Below, in pieces: positions 6,679-15,092 of a stretch of DNA of 44,600 nt. Position numbers and translations under genes: made by a program. Each line of letters opens with the position of its first letter. Position 1 is the stretch's first letter. The notes under the pieces were generated by a model, which saw only the letters and a list, made by a program, of their open reading frames with translations, was not told the DNA's origin and did not search any database. Origin of the DNA: Fibrobacter sp. (GTDB taxonomy: Bacteria; Fibrobacterota; Fibrobacteria; Fibrobacterales; Fibrobacteraceae); assembly GCA_017642335.1 (NCBI GenBank), contig JAGCPF010000013.1:1-44600 (forward strand). The letters run 5' to 3'.

Positions 6679-8229
6679 ATGGCAAAGAATATTGTAGGTG
6701 CTCATGGAATCGCGTGGAAGGGAGCTTCGATTGTAACTGAAGCTCTCCGGGCGTTCTTTGCTCCGAACGGTTCTGCAGACCGCGATATTGCCGCCGACCT
6801 CGACATCTTGCGTCGCCGTAGCCGCCAACTTTTCCAGAACAACACTTTCAGCCGTGCCATGATCTCGAGTTTCGACACGAATGTCGTGGGAACCGGAATC
6901 AAGGCCCGTCCGGTTTTGATGCGGCCCGAAATGCTCGGGCTCACTAGCGAAGATGCTGAAGATTGGGCCGATAAGACCAAGGTGCTGTTCAATCTTTGGG
7001 CGACTGATAAAAAGTGCGACGCCGAAAAGACTAACAATTTCATGCAGTTGCAGGACCTTGCGCTCAAGACTTCGCTCCTGGGCGGAGACTGCTTTGCATT
7101 GTCTTGTTTCGACAAGAGTTTTGAATCTTTTGGCATGAATATCAAGCTGCTGGAAGGTGAACGCTGTCAAAATCCGATTGGCCAAATGAACTGCGATGCC
7201 ATTGCCGAAGGTATCGAGGTTGACCGAAATCATGCGCCGGTGGCTTACCATTTTACCCAGAAGCCTGTCTGGAGTTTTGATGATTATACGAATTTTGTGG
7301 ATTCCGTTCGGGTTCCTGCGTTCGATGCGTTTGGCAATCCGAACGTAATCCACGTTTTTACTTCCGACCGTACAGACCAGCGTCGCGGAGTTCCGCTACT
7401 TGCGCCGATTATCTGTCAGCTCAAGCAACAAGAACGTTACCAGGATGCGGAGCTCATGGCAGCTGTCATTAGCGCCTGCTTTACGGCCGTGCTCGAAAAC
7501 AATGTCCCGGACGAAGCGGAAGATCTGTACGGAAATGTCCCTGAAGATGAACGAGTCGAAAAGACCGACAGTTATGGCAATGTTATTCCTGGCGGAGCGC
7601 AGCCAGCTCTTGAAATGAAGCCTGGTGCCGTTTGGTCGCTTGCCCAGGGTCAAAAAATTAGCAGCCTGAACCCGCAACGTCCGAATGTCAATTACCAGCC
7701 GTTTGTCGAGAGTATTTTTGCCGAAGCTGCTGCCGCATGTGGCGTGAGTTTTGAAGTCGTGCTCCGGAAGTTCAACAGCAGCTATAACGCCGTGCGTGCG
7801 GCGCTCCTTGAAAGCCAAAAGACTTTCAATAAGATGTGCATGAACTTTGTCGCTGATTTTTGCAATCCGATTTACGAAAAGTGGCTTGCGAATGCGGTTA
7901 TCCTGGGAATAGTCGATGCACCGGGCTTTTTCGAAAATCCGATAAAGCGTAAACTGTGGAGCCAGTGCCTTTGGATTGGCGACGCTCCGTTCCTGCTTGA
8001 CCCGAAGAAAGAGACGGAAGCCATCAAGATGCAGATTGACGAGCAGCTTATTTCTCGCGATATGGCGTGCGCCAAGATTAACGGTGGTGACTACAGGACC
8101 GTTGCCGAAGCTCAGGCTTCGGAATACGCTCTGCGTAAGGAACTCGGTCTTGGCGAACCTGGTTCTGTGTCCAAGTCTGAAAATTTCAGCGTGACAAGCG
8201 ATAATCCCGAGGAATCGGCTTTGCAGTAG
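6679..8229 (+). CDS. Portal protein, lambda gpB family
   Basis: A 516-aa product (lambda gpB is 533), forming the dodecameric channel through which DNA enters and leaves the head. Family features include 'DLDILRRRSRQLFQNNTFSR' near residues 38-57, the 'NVVGTGIKARPV' segment, 'LGGDCFAL', 'GEVRCQNP'-like 'LEGERCQNP', and the C-terminal 'EVVLRKFNSSYNAVRAALLE' helix. Start ATG 6679 follows the gpW-like stop by five bases with a weak AGGG. The long upstream in-frame extension overlaps the gpW-like gene and is not used. Confidence 0.92.
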   Translation: MAKNIVGAHGIAWKGASIVTEALRAFFAPNGSADRDIAADLDILRRRSRQLFQNNTFSRAMISSFDTNVVGTGIKARPVLMRPEMLGLTSEDAEDWADKTKVLFNLWATDKKCDAEKTNNFMQLQDLALKTSLLGGDCFALSCFDKSFESFGMNIKLLEGERCQNPIGQMNCDAIAEGIEVDRNHAPVAYHFTQKPVWSFDDYTNFVDSVRVPAFDAFGNPNVIHVFTSDRTDQRRGVPLLAPIICQLKQQERYQDAELMAAVISACFTAVLENNVPDEAEDLYGNVPEDERVEKTDSYGNVIPGGAQPALEMKPGAVWSLAQGQKISSLNPQRPNVNYQPFVESIFAEAAAACGVSFEVVLRKFNSSYNAVRAALLESQKTFNKMCMNFVADFCNPIYEKWLANAVILGIVDAPGFFENPIKRKLWSQCLWIGDAPFLLDPKKETEAIKMQIDEQLISRDMACAKINGGDYRTVAEAQASEYALRKELGLGEPGSVSKSENFSVTSDNPEESALQ

Positions 8230-8234
8230 GTTTG

Positions 8235-9533
8235 ATGATGAAAAAAGGAATGTTGAATAGAATCTTGAGTGCCCGTTTGGCTATCCGCAAGGAAGATGCC
8301 GATGTCATGGCGTCAAATACCGTTACTTTCTTTGACGAAAAAGGTCACTGGACCGGTGGAAAGAAGGAAGACGGCGAATTTGACATGGTGAACAACGTGA
8401 CCCGTCGTGAAGATGGTATTGCCGTTATTCATGTTGACGGAGCGCTTTCTTATCGCAGCGACTGGCTTGCCTACTTTTTCGACGAAGATACCTACAATAG
8501 CATCGAGGCCGCCTTCGATGAATGCCTTGCCGACGAATCAGTGAAAGGAATTGTTTTTGACATCAATAGCCCTGGTGGCGAAGTGAACGGCTGTGCCGAC
8601 TTGGCCGACAAGATTTTCAACGCGCGTGGCAGCAAGCCCTATGGAATCGTGGCCCGCACTGGCGGAATGATGTGTTCTGCGGCCTACTGGCTCGGCTCAA
8701 GCTGTGAAAAGGTCTATACTGCAAGCAACGGGACTCTTGGCTCTATCGGCGTGCTTTGCGCGTTTACGAATTTCAGCAAGTCCATTGTCGAGACGACGGT
8801 TGTCGTTTCTGACCTGAGTCCGAACAAGGCCCCCTCTCCGGATGACCCGAAGGGCTTGCAGTTGATTAAGGAAGAATTGAACTCCCTCGCTGAAGTATTC
8901 ATTAATGCAGTGGCCCGCAATCGCGGCACCACGGCGGAAGATGTTAAGCAGAACTACGGCCAGGGAGGCGTGTTTATCGGTGACAAGGCTGTCGCCGCTA
9001 ACCTTGCGGACGGCGTTATATCCCTTGATGACGTCTGCGAAGAAATGAAACGCCAAGGGATCAGTAATGGAGGTGCCGTCATGGCAACTAACGTTAAAGG
9101 AGCCGAGGGCGCAGCAAAGCCCGAAGCTGTTGATATGGAAGCCGTGAAGGCCCAGGCTGTCGCCGATTACAAGGCCCGCGTCGCTTCTATCGAAGATGTC
9201 TTTGCTGGTCTCGATATTACCGGCGAAGAAAAGGCCGGATTCGTCGATGGCGACAAGACTGTTGCCGATGCGACGACTTTTGCTCTTGCTAAAGCGAAGG
9301 AAAAAATCAAGACCCAGGCTGAAGACCTTGTGAAGGTGCGTGCCGAACTTGACGAAGCCAAGAAAAAGCCTTCCGAAGCGAGCGAGAGAGAGCGTGCAAT
9401 TGATGCTCTTGAAAAGAGTAACGCTGCGCAGAACTCTGTTCAGGGTGGCTCTGATGCGTCCGCTTCCGACGAAACCAAGAAGCATTCCGAATGGGCTGCT
9501 GAAGTAAGTAACGAATTTTTCAAAAAGGGGTAA
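8235..9533 (+). CDS. Head maturation protease (S49/SppA-like) fused to scaffold
   Basis: A 432-aa protein like lambda gpC. Residues about 60-290 are an S49 peptidase: 'KGIVFDINSPGGEVNGC' (oxyanion region), 'GGMMCSAAYWLGS' with the probable catalytic Ser, and 'GTLGSIGVLCAF'. The C-terminal 150 residues are charged and helical (KAKEKIKTQAEDLVKVRAEL), typical of a scaffold. It processes the prohead from inside. Three possible starts (TTG 8232, ATG 8235, ATG 8238); ATG 8235 is taken. An internal start at 9081 with a strong ribosome binding site produces the separate scaffold. Confidence 0.88.
   Translation: MMKKGMLNRILSARLAIRKEDADVMASNTVTFFDEKGHWTGGKKEDGEFDMVNNVTRREDGIAVIHVDGALSYRSDWLAYFFDEDTYNSIEAAFDECLADESVKGIVFDINSPGGEVNGCADLADKIFNARGSKPYGIVARTGGMMCSAAYWLGSSCEKVYTASNGTLGSIGVLCAFTNFSKSIVETTVVVSDLSPNKAPSPDDPKGLQLIKEELNSLAEVFINAVARNRGTTAEDVKQNYGQGGVFIGDKAVAANLADGVISLDDVCEEMKRQGISNGGAVMATNVKGAEGAAKPEAVDMEAVKAQAVADYKARVASIEDVFAGLDITGEEKAGFVDGDKTVADATTFALAKAKEKIKTQAEDLVKVRAELDEAKKKPSEASERERAIDALEKSNAAQNSVQGGSDASASDETKKHSEWAAEVSNEFFKKG
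9081..9533 (+). CDS. Nested in-frame scaffolding protein (Nu3-like)
   Basis: ATG 9081 is in frame with the protease gene and preceded by GGAGG at 9069-9073 with optimal spacing. The 150-aa product (MATNVKGAEGAAKPEAVDME...) is the charged helical C-terminus alone. In lambda, gene Nu3 lies in exactly this relation to gene C, and its product is the prohead scaffold. The alanine/acid-rich start and the coiled-coil-like stretch at about residues 70-105 support this. Expression as an independent product is inferred from the signal and the lambda parallel. Confidence 0.7.
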   Translation: MATNVKGAEGAAKPEAVDMEAVKAQAVADYKARVASIEDVFAGLDITGEEKAGFVDGDKTVADATTFALAKAKEKIKTQAEDLVKVRAELDEAKKKPSEASERERAIDALEKSNAAQNSVQGGSDASASDETKKHSEWAAEVSNEFFKKG

Positions 9534-9536
9534 GAC

Positions 9537-10208
9537 ATGTCTGAACTCAAATTCGACAATGATATCGCTGGTGAATTCCCGATCCAGCGCGAAACTGTAA
9601 AAATCGGGAAGAACCAGAACCTCAAGCGTGGAACCATCCTTGTCGAACACATCGAGAGCGATGGCGCAAAGGCAAAGTATTCCTTCGCCCTGTCTGCTTA
9701 CACTGCCGCTGCAGACAAGACCGTGACTCTCACAATCGGTGCTGTCGAATATGTTGCAAACATTGGTGCGAGCGACACGACTGTTGCAGCCGTGCTTGGC
9801 AAGGTCGTGACCGCTGCAGCCGCAGACACGAAGTTCACCGTGACTGCCGACGCTACGAACGGCAAGTTGGTTCTCGAAGCCAAGGCTGTTGGTACCGATT
9901 CCACCACCATCACGCTCGAAACGACTGCGACCCTCACCATCGGCAATAAGTCCGAAGATGTCAAGGGTGCAGACGCCGTCGAAGGTGGCTTCTTCCCGAT
10001 TGCCGACGCAACCGAGGAACCTGTCGGCTACCTTCTCAAGGACATCAAGACCGCTGCTGATGAAGCGGGCTGTGCCGATATGGCACGCACTGGCTGCTTT
10101 GCCGATGCCGCCGCCATCATCGACGAAAACATCGATGCAAAAACCGTCAAGGACAAGCTTGCCGCACGTTGCCTTTTCTTCAAGGCCGTGGGCGCTGTCA
10201 AGGACTAA
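9537..10208 (+). CDS. Head decoration protein (gpD-like) with an inserted domain
   Basis: A 223-aa protein with AAGGGG before ATG 9537. Residues 1-43 (FPIQRETVKIGKNQNLKRGT) and 147-223 (FPIADATEEPVGYLLKD...) together make about 120 residues with the gpD pattern; lambda gpD is 110 aa. Such proteins cap the three-fold axes of the expanded capsid and stabilise it. Residues 44-146 (nt 9666-9974) are an extra domain starting AKAKYSFALSAYTAAADKT, which recurs in the sheath protein at 12763-13071 with roughly 70 of 103 identical residues. On a decoration protein this domain would be displayed on the capsid surface. Confidence 0.85.
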   Translation: MSELKFDNDIAGEFPIQRETVKIGKNQNLKRGTILVEHIESDGAKAKYSFALSAYTAAADKTVTLTIGAVEYVANIGASDTTVAAVLGKVVTAAAADTKFTVTADATNGKLVLEAKAVGTDSTTITLETTATLTIGNKSEDVKGADAVEGGFFPIADATEEPVGYLLKDIKTAADEAGCADMARTGCFADAAAIIDENIDAKTVKDKLAARCLFFKAVGAVKD

Positions 10209-10228
10209 CAACAAAAGGAGTATAAATC

Positions 10229-11266
10229 ATGCCTGAAGCAATTACTCTCGAAGATCGCCACGAACTGACGAAGCTCCTTGGCGAAAACTTCAAACCCTCG
10301 CAGTTCTTCCGCAAGATGTGCGCGACTGACCTGCACAAGACCAAGAACCTCATCCTCCAGCAGGAAAAGCAGACGCGCCTTATCGCTCCGTATGTCTCTG
10401 ACGATGACGAAGACGGCAAGGTGATTGGCCGCGACGGCTACGAACGCCTGGTCGTGACCGTGCCGACGCTGCATCCGAAACGCAATCTGACTCGCCGTGA
10501 CGTCGAGGTTGCCGCCAATGCCGAACAGGTATTTACCTACGACAACGGTGGTGCGACTCCGGAAAAGATTCAGTTCCAGAAGCTGATGAAGGATGCTCTT
10601 GACCTTCGCCAGTCCATCGAACGCCGCGAAGAGCAGCAGATTATCGAAGCTATGACTACCGGCAAGGTGGAAGTTATTTTCGATGCTGGCAAGCGCACTA
10701 TCAACCTGAACATCCCTGCAGGCAACTTGACCGCAGCCGCTGCCGGTGACAAGTTCGATGCCGAAAACTCCAACCCGATTACCTACCTCCTTGCGCAGAA
10801 GCGTCTTCTTGCCAAGAACGGTGGCGGCCGTGGATTCCTTTGCGTCATGGGCTCCGATGCCTATGAAGCCTTCATTCAGAACAAGGCCGTGAAGGAATAC
10901 ATGGATAATCGTCGCATGAACTTCGGCGAAATCGAACCGGGCGAGATGGACACCGACTACGTGACCCGCATGGCTCACATCCTCGGCATGGACATCGTCA
11001 CCTATGACGATTTCTTCTACTCCGAATCGGAGAAGAAGGATATCGAGATGTATCCGAAGGACAAGATCACCCTTATCGGTGCAGGTACAGGCTTCAAGAT
11101 GCACTATGGTGCCATTGCAGATGGTACCGACGGTTCGCTGAATGTCTGCCAGTCCTACGCCTACACCTGGATCAAGGACGGCAAGTCCAAGATCCTGGAA
11201 GAAGAATCCTGCCCGCTGTTTGTCCCGCAAGTCGGCGGCGGCATCATCTCCCGCAAGGTGGTGTAA
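10229..11266 (+). CDS. Major capsid protein, lambda gpE family
   Basis: A 345-aa protein (lambda gpE is 341). It follows a strong AAAGGAG site and the decoration gene, as D precedes E in lambda. Family signs: 'LIAPYV' and 'VPTLHPKRNLTRRDVEV' in the N-terminal half, 'ERREEQQIIEAMTTGKVEV' (spine helix region), 'CVMGSDAYEAF' and a C-terminal 'SYAYTWIKDGKSKILEEESCPL' region. It assembles the HK97-fold head shell. No odd features. Confidence 0.92.
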   Translation: MPEAITLEDRHELTKLLGENFKPSQFFRKMCATDLHKTKNLILQQEKQTRLIAPYVSDDDEDGKVIGRDGYERLVVTVPTLHPKRNLTRRDVEVAANAEQVFTYDNGGATPEKIQFQKLMKDALDLRQSIERREEQQIIEAMTTGKVEVIFDAGKRTINLNIPAGNLTAAAAGDKFDAENSNPITYLLAQKRLLAKNGGGRGFLCVMGSDAYEAFIQNKAVKEYMDNRRMNFGEIEPGEMDTDYVTRMAHILGMDIVTYDDFFYSESEKKDIEMYPKDKITLIGAGTGFKMHYGAIADGTDGSLNVCQSYAYTWIKDGKSKILEEESCPLFVPQVGGGIISRKVV

Positions 11267-11275
11267 GGATTGCCG

Positions 11276-11620
11276 ATGTCTTTCAAGGACGACCTCATGC
11301 AAGACCTCAACGATTCGTTCTTTAACGAGGACGAATTCGGCGAGGTCGTGACCCTGACTCGCGGTGGCGCAAGTTGCCAGATGAAGGGCTTGTTTGATAC
11401 GCCGGGGTTGTCCAATGAAAGCGTTGGTGAAGTTTCGGTGATTGCCCATACTCCGCGCCTGTTTGTGCGGTCTTCGGATCTCCCTGATTCGAAACCGCGC
11501 AAGGGTGACGTGTTTACGTTGGGTTCTACGCCTTTTCATCGTGCGATGAAACTTTCTGCTATTGATTTTGTGTTTGAAAAAGACGGGACCGTTGTTTACA
11601 GCCTAGAGGAATCTAAATGA
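11276..11620 (+). CDS. Head-tail connector, lambda FII-like
   Basis: A 114-aa protein. 'MKGLFDTPGLSNESVGEVSV' and 'HTPRLFVRSSDLPDSKPRKGD' followed by VFTLGSTPFH parallel lambda gpFII (G-V-F-D-x-P ... P-S-L-F-V-R-x-D-E-V ... R-G-D-T-L-T-I-G). FII-type proteins join the filled head to the preassembled tail. ATG 11276 is chosen over TTG 11270 because AAGGA at 11265-11269 is correctly spaced for it. The end overlaps the next gene (ATGA at 11617). Confidence 0.83.
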   Translation: MSFKDDLMQDLNDSFFNEDEFGEVVTLTRGGASCQMKGLFDTPGLSNESVGEVSVIAHTPRLFVRSSDLPDSKPRKGDVFTLGSTPFHRAMKLSAIDFVFEKDGTVVYSLEESK

Positions 11621-12249
11621 GTGTGACGCCAAGGACATTGAATTGCATCAAGACTTTTCGCCATGCCGTTGTCGATTCCTTGAAAGCGGCGAACCTTTTC
11701 GGTATAGGTCAGAATGTTTCTGCATCTCGCGAAATGAAGGCCTATCCGGATGAGGAATCGTTTATCGTAGTCAATGTGCCGAACATCGATTTTGACGATA
11801 AAAGTACAAGTCCCCGTTTTTATTTTGCAAAATCGGAACTGCGTATCGATATTTATGCGCGTAGCTTTTTGGACGACGAAAGAAATATTGAAGGCGTTAG
11901 TTCCGTATCTGATTTGAATGATTTTCTGGACGATACCATGCATGCTGTCGCTGCGGTGATAGACCCTTGCCCGTATTGGGATGGGCCCTATCAAGGACTT
12001 GTGACGAAATGCGTCTTGCGTTCTTACGTTAATAATCTTTCGGTTCGCTCTGAAACTACAAGAGGTGCGGCGACGATTACCTTTGAAGTTTCTTTTACTG
12101 CGAAAATCGACAGATCCGCTGCCACGAAAGATTTCTTGCGTGCGAACAACTCGATTAAGACTGGTAGTCAGTCTATGGATTTTCAAACTGTGCTGAGACC
12201 TGGCGAACAGGCCGAAGCCGAAACAGCGGATAATTCCGCAGGGAACTAA
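11617..12249 (+). CDS. Tail terminator/completion-type protein (Mu gp37 position)
   Basis: A 210-aa protein between the connector and the sheath. The middle 'SELRIDIYARSFLDDERNIE' followed by 'DLNDFLDDTMHAV' matches the alpha/beta pattern of tail terminator proteins (a strand 'x-x-x-I-D-I-Y' then a helix). These cap the tail tube and stop its growth. The C-terminal 50 residues look like a flexible tail (QSMDFQTVLRPGEQAEAETA). Function is deduced from gene order and weak pattern match, hence moderate confidence. Confidence 0.6.
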   Translation: MSVTPRTLNCIKTFRHAVVDSLKAANLFGIGQNVSASREMKAYPDEESFIVVNVPNIDFDDKSTSPRFYFAKSELRIDIYARSFLDDERNIEGVSSVSDLNDFLDDTMHAVAAVIDPCPYWDGPYQGLVTKCVLRSYVNNLSVRSETTRGAATITFEVSFTAKIDRSAATKDFLRANNSIKTGSQSMDFQTVLRPGEQAEAETADNSAGN

Positions 12250-12252
12250 GAA

Positions 12253-14061
12253 ATGAGTATTTCTTTTGAACAAATTCCTGCCGATAATATGTATCCAATC
12301 TTCGCTACGGAATTCGGCGGATCCATGTCTGTCAAGTCCGGTGCGATGCCTTGGAAAAACCTGATTGTCGGCCAGCCGCTCCGCTCCAAGATGAACGAGA
12401 ACGGTCCCCTTACCCTCATTACCAGCGACGAACAGGCTGACGCCTTGTTTGGGAGTGGCTCGCAGCTTGCCTTGATGTGCAAGGCCTTCCGCAAGAATAC
12501 CAAATCGAGCGAACTTTGGGCTCTCCCTGTGGCGGACGATTCGACCGCTGATGCGGCCGAGGGTTCCTTGACTTTCGAAATCGAAGGTGTGGAAGAAGCT
12601 CCGAAACTTGCCGCTGGTGGAACAGTCCGTCTGATGATTTCCGGACAGCCTTGCCCGGTGAATGTCTCTGCAGGTGATTCTGCCGGTGTTGTTGCCAGCA
12701 AGGTTGCGACAGCTATCAATGCGAAGATAAATCTTCCGGTAATTGCAACTTCAGACCCTGGGGCAAAGGCCAAGTATTCTTTCGCTGTGAGCGCTTATAC
12801 GGCGTCCGATGACAAAACGGCTACATTGACTATCGGTTCCTCGGTCTATACCGTAAATTTGTCTTCTTCGGATTCTACTATTTCAGCGGTACTTACGAAA
12901 GTTGAGACGGCTGCCGCAGGAAATGGAAAATTCAACGTTACAGCTGATACTGAGAACAATAAGCTTGTTATCGAAGCGAAAAATGTTGGCACAGATTCTA
13001 CGACAATCTCGCTGGAGTCTACCGCTACTATCACAATTGGTAACAAGGCAGTTGATGTTTCTGGAGCTAATCCTGGCAACGTTGTTACCTTGACTGCCAA
13101 GAACCTCGGCGCTTGTGGCAACGGCCTCGATATTCGCTGGAACCACAACCAGGGCGAAGTCCTTCCGAGTGGTTTGGGCATCACTCTTGCTGCAATGGCA
13201 AACGGCGGTGCGGATCCGCTTTACGAAGACGCACGTGTCAAGGAAACTTGTTCCGGAAACTGGTTCAACATGGTCGTTATCGGCTCTGCAGATACCGACA
13301 ACGTCAACTACATCAAGGAAATGCTTGACGAACGTTGGACGGCGATTGTCCAGCAGACTGGCGTGATGTGCTTCAGTCTCAATGGCGGTGCCGAAACTGA
13401 TTACACGGACAAGGCCAACGCGCTAAATTCACAGGAAATTGTTCTTGCTGCATTGCCGAAGTCCCCAACTTCCGGTGCCGAAAAAGCTTCCGCGTTGTTC
13501 GGCTGTGTGGCCCCCAAGGCACTGAACGACCCGGCGAAGCCGTTGCACAATTACGCTGTTGCGGGCGTTGTCGCACCCCGTCGCGACGACCGCGAGGACT
13601 ACTACGGCAACAACCGCCTTCTCGAGTCTGGCTGTGCCCCGATGGTCGCTGCCGAAGACGGTAGCGTGTTTACCAGCCGCATTGTGACGACTTACAAGCG
13701 TAATGCCCAGGGCGTGCAGGATAAGAGCTTCTTGCAGCTCGAAACGGTTCTGACTCTCAGCTACTTGCGTTGGGACTGGAACAACTATTTGGCTTTGAAG
13801 TATCCGCAAGCAAAACTTGCCCCGGATGGCAGTAAGTACGGCAAGGGACAGCAGGTGATGACTCCGTCTCTCGGCAAGGCGGAACTCATCAAATGCTATA
13901 AGGTCTGGGAAGAAAAAGGTCTCGTTTACGACAGTGCAGGTTTTGCCGCGAATGTCGTAGTCGAGCTTGACCCTGAAGATGAATACGCGATGAATTTCTT
14001 GATTCCGGCACACCTGATCAAGCAGTTCTTTGTTTCGAAAACCAAAATTGTTCATGACTAA
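12253..14061 (+). CDS. Tail sheath protein, Mu gpL family, with an inserted domain
   Basis: A 602-aa contractile sheath subunit, so the phage is a myovirus. Mu gpL is about 495 aa; removing the extra domain leaves 499. Conserved parts include 'KNLIVGQPL', 'ITSDEQADALFGSGSQLALM', 'GGADPLYEDARVKETCSGNW' and the C-terminal 'YMNFLIPAHLIKQF'-like region. A domain at about residues 103-170 and 275-295 is split by the insert at residues 171-273 (nt 12763-13071), which starts AKAKYSFAVSAYTASDDKTA. The insert is homologous to the one in the decoration protein. It also shares the 'L-x-I-G-x-x-x-V-x-V-...-D-S-...-A-V' pattern of the domain it interrupts, so it may be an old duplication. Confidence 0.92.
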   Translation: MSISFEQIPADNMYPIFATEFGGSMSVKSGAMPWKNLIVGQPLRSKMNENGPLTLITSDEQADALFGSGSQLALMCKAFRKNTKSSELWALPVADDSTADAAEGSLTFEIEGVEEAPKLAAGGTVRLMISGQPCPVNVSAGDSAGVVASKVATAINAKINLPVIATSDPGAKAKYSFAVSAYTASDDKTATLTIGSSVYTVNLSSSDSTISAVLTKVETAAAGNGKFNVTADTENNKLVIEAKNVGTDSTTISLESTATITIGNKAVDVSGANPGNVVTLTAKNLGACGNGLDIRWNHNQGEVLPSGLGITLAAMANGGADPLYEDARVKETCSGNWFNMVVIGSADTDNVNYIKEMLDERWTAIVQQTGVMCFSLNGGAETDYTDKANALNSQEIVLAALPKSPTSGAEKASALFGCVAPKALNDPAKPLHNYAVAGVVAPRRDDREDYYGNNRLLESGCAPMVAAEDGSVFTSRIVTTYKRNAQGVQDKSFLQLETVLTLSYLRWDWNNYLALKYPQAKLAPDGSKYGKGQQVMTPSLGKAELIKCYKVWEEKGLVYDSAGFAANVVVELDPEDEYAMNFLIPAHLIKQFFVSKTKIVHD

Positions 14062-14072
14062 GGAGGATTACG

Positions 14073-14450
14073 ATGGACGAAATTGAAGTTGTCGGCGGAG
14101 AGTACGAATTCAAGATAAATGGTTTCATTTACAACTTGAAGGGTCATCCGAATATTGAATATGGTGGCAAGCACTATGAACCGATTATCGGTCCTGGTGG
14201 AGTTGTCAACGGTTACAAGTGCGTGGGCGAAAACCCGAGCAAGATTTCTGTCACCTTGACTGATACGAGCGATCTTGACATTGTTGAACTTCAGCAAATC
14301 AAGAACGCTACAATCACGCTCAGAAAGCCTCAGGGAAAGACGTTCGTTATGACTGGTGCAAGTTGTAGCGCTCCTATTACCGAGTCTTGCGAAGAAGGCG
14401 AAGTGACGGTTGAATTCTCCGGAAAACCGGCAGATGACCAAAAGTCGTAG
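14073..14450 (+). CDS. Tail tube protein (Mu gpM-like)
   Basis: A 125-aa beta-rich protein directly after the sheath gene, behind a strong AAGGAGG site. It has 'GGEYEFKINGFIYNLKGHP' and 'TLTDTSDLDIVELQQIKNAT', with 'VTVEFSGKPADD' at the end, all strands expected for the hexameric tube of Mu-type tails. Mu gpM is 118 aa. About 136 bp follow before the next gene and contain only a small CGGGG/CCCCG hairpin. Confidence 0.85.
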   Translation: MDEIEVVGGEYEFKINGFIYNLKGHPNIEYGGKHYEPIIGPGGVVNGYKCVGENPSKISVTLTDTSDLDIVELQQIKNATITLRKPQGKTFVMTGASCSAPITESCEEGEVTVEFSGKPADDQKS

Positions 14451-14586
14451 TTCGATGCCTTATCTACGGCTTATATCCGCGTTACTTGGGTGACGGATTA
14501 CGGCGAGCTTGATTGCTAACCGCATTCCGGCGGGGATCGAGACCCCGGCGCGGCTTACCAACTCAAACCATAAAAGGGGTAAAAAT

Positions 14587-14838
14587 ATGGTATACAAACT
14601 GATTACGCCGGTTACCAAAGCTGACGGTACTAAAATTGAAACCGTGACCGTGAAGGAGTCTTTTCTTGGTCGTGACGTCCGTGCTGTTACAAACAGTAAG
14701 GGTGAAGGAGATGCGCAAATTAAGCTTGTCGCTTGTGCAACGGGTCTTTCTGAAAGCGTTGTCGACAATATGGATGCCCGTGACGTCCGTGCTCTCGTGA
14801 AGGTAGTCAAGCCTTTTTTCGAGCCTGGCGAAAATTAG
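14587..14838 (+). CDS. Tail assembly chaperone (Mu gp41/P2 E-like), zero-frame product
   Basis: An 83-aa product from ATG 14587 with AAAAGGGG upstream. 'KLITPVTKADGTKIETVTVK' is the opening seen in gp41/E-type tail chaperones, followed by a helical C-terminus ending VVKPFFEPGEN. These proteins coat the tape measure before tube assembly. Just before its stop lies the slippery heptamer T TTT TTC (14814-14820) in the correct frame, which would allow a longer product. An upstream in-frame extension lacks a start signal and is not used. Confidence 0.82.
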   Translation: MVYKLITPVTKADGTKIETVTVKESFLGRDVRAVTNSKGEGDAQIKLVACATGLSESVVDNMDARDVRALVKVVKPFFEPGEN

Positions 14839-14978
14839 GTCTTGATGACGGTTTTGCGACGTTGGCGGGGGTTTTTCACTGGTCGTATGATCAAATAATG
14901 AACCTTAACGCCGAGGAGTTCAAATTCAGCTTGACAGCAGCTGAAAAATTCACAAAATGGATTAGTCCGAAAAAGTGA
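14587..14978 (+). CDS. Frameshifted tail chaperone (E+E'-like), -1 at 14814-14820
   Basis: Slipping back one base on T TTT TTC (14814-14820; base 14820 is read twice) opens a frame to TGA at 14976-14978, giving about 130 aa. The extension reads RAWRKLGLDDGFATLAGVFH then WSYDQIMNLNAEEFKFSL and ends ISPKK. The core 'LAGVFHWSYDQIMNLNAEEF' is the GpE/E' pattern (an F-H-W followed by S/x-L-x-E-E/D-L). In P2 the E' product is made by the same -1 mechanism. The frame has no start of its own, which supports frameshifting. Not tested experimentally. Confidence 0.78.
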
Positions 14979-14996
14979 CCTGTTGGCCACTTTTTT
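14970..14996 (+). terminator. Terminator after the tail chaperone
   Basis: AAAAAGTG (14970-14977) pairs with CACTTTTT (14988-14995); inner CC/GG also pair. The T-run makes it a strong Rho-independent terminator. It overlaps the end of the frameshifted chaperone frame and isolates the cargo gene downstream. Confidence 0.75.
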
Positions 14997-15048
14997 ATTA
15001 CAACTTGGAATAATGAAAAGTTGATTTTTGCGCATTTTTTTTTTGTTT

Positions 15049-15076
15049 TTGACATGATTTTTGTATATATTATAGA
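15049..15076 (+). promoter_or_regulatory. Strong sigma70-type promoter for the cargo gene
   Basis: TTGACA (15049-15054, consensus -35), 16-bp spacer and TATAGA (15071-15076). It lies between a terminator and the membrane-protein gene. It is the only consensus -35 box I found in the window, suggesting expression by host polymerase during lysogeny. Confidence 0.75.
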
Positions 15077-15092
15077 TGTAGGGAGGCTTAAA

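Noticed and set aside
8697..10214. 505-codon minus-strand frame opposite the protease and decoration genes
   Set aside because: Antisense shadow with no start signal or motifs.
10205..11539. 444-codon minus-strand frame opposite the major capsid gene
   Set aside because: Antisense shadow created by the codon bias of the capsid gene.
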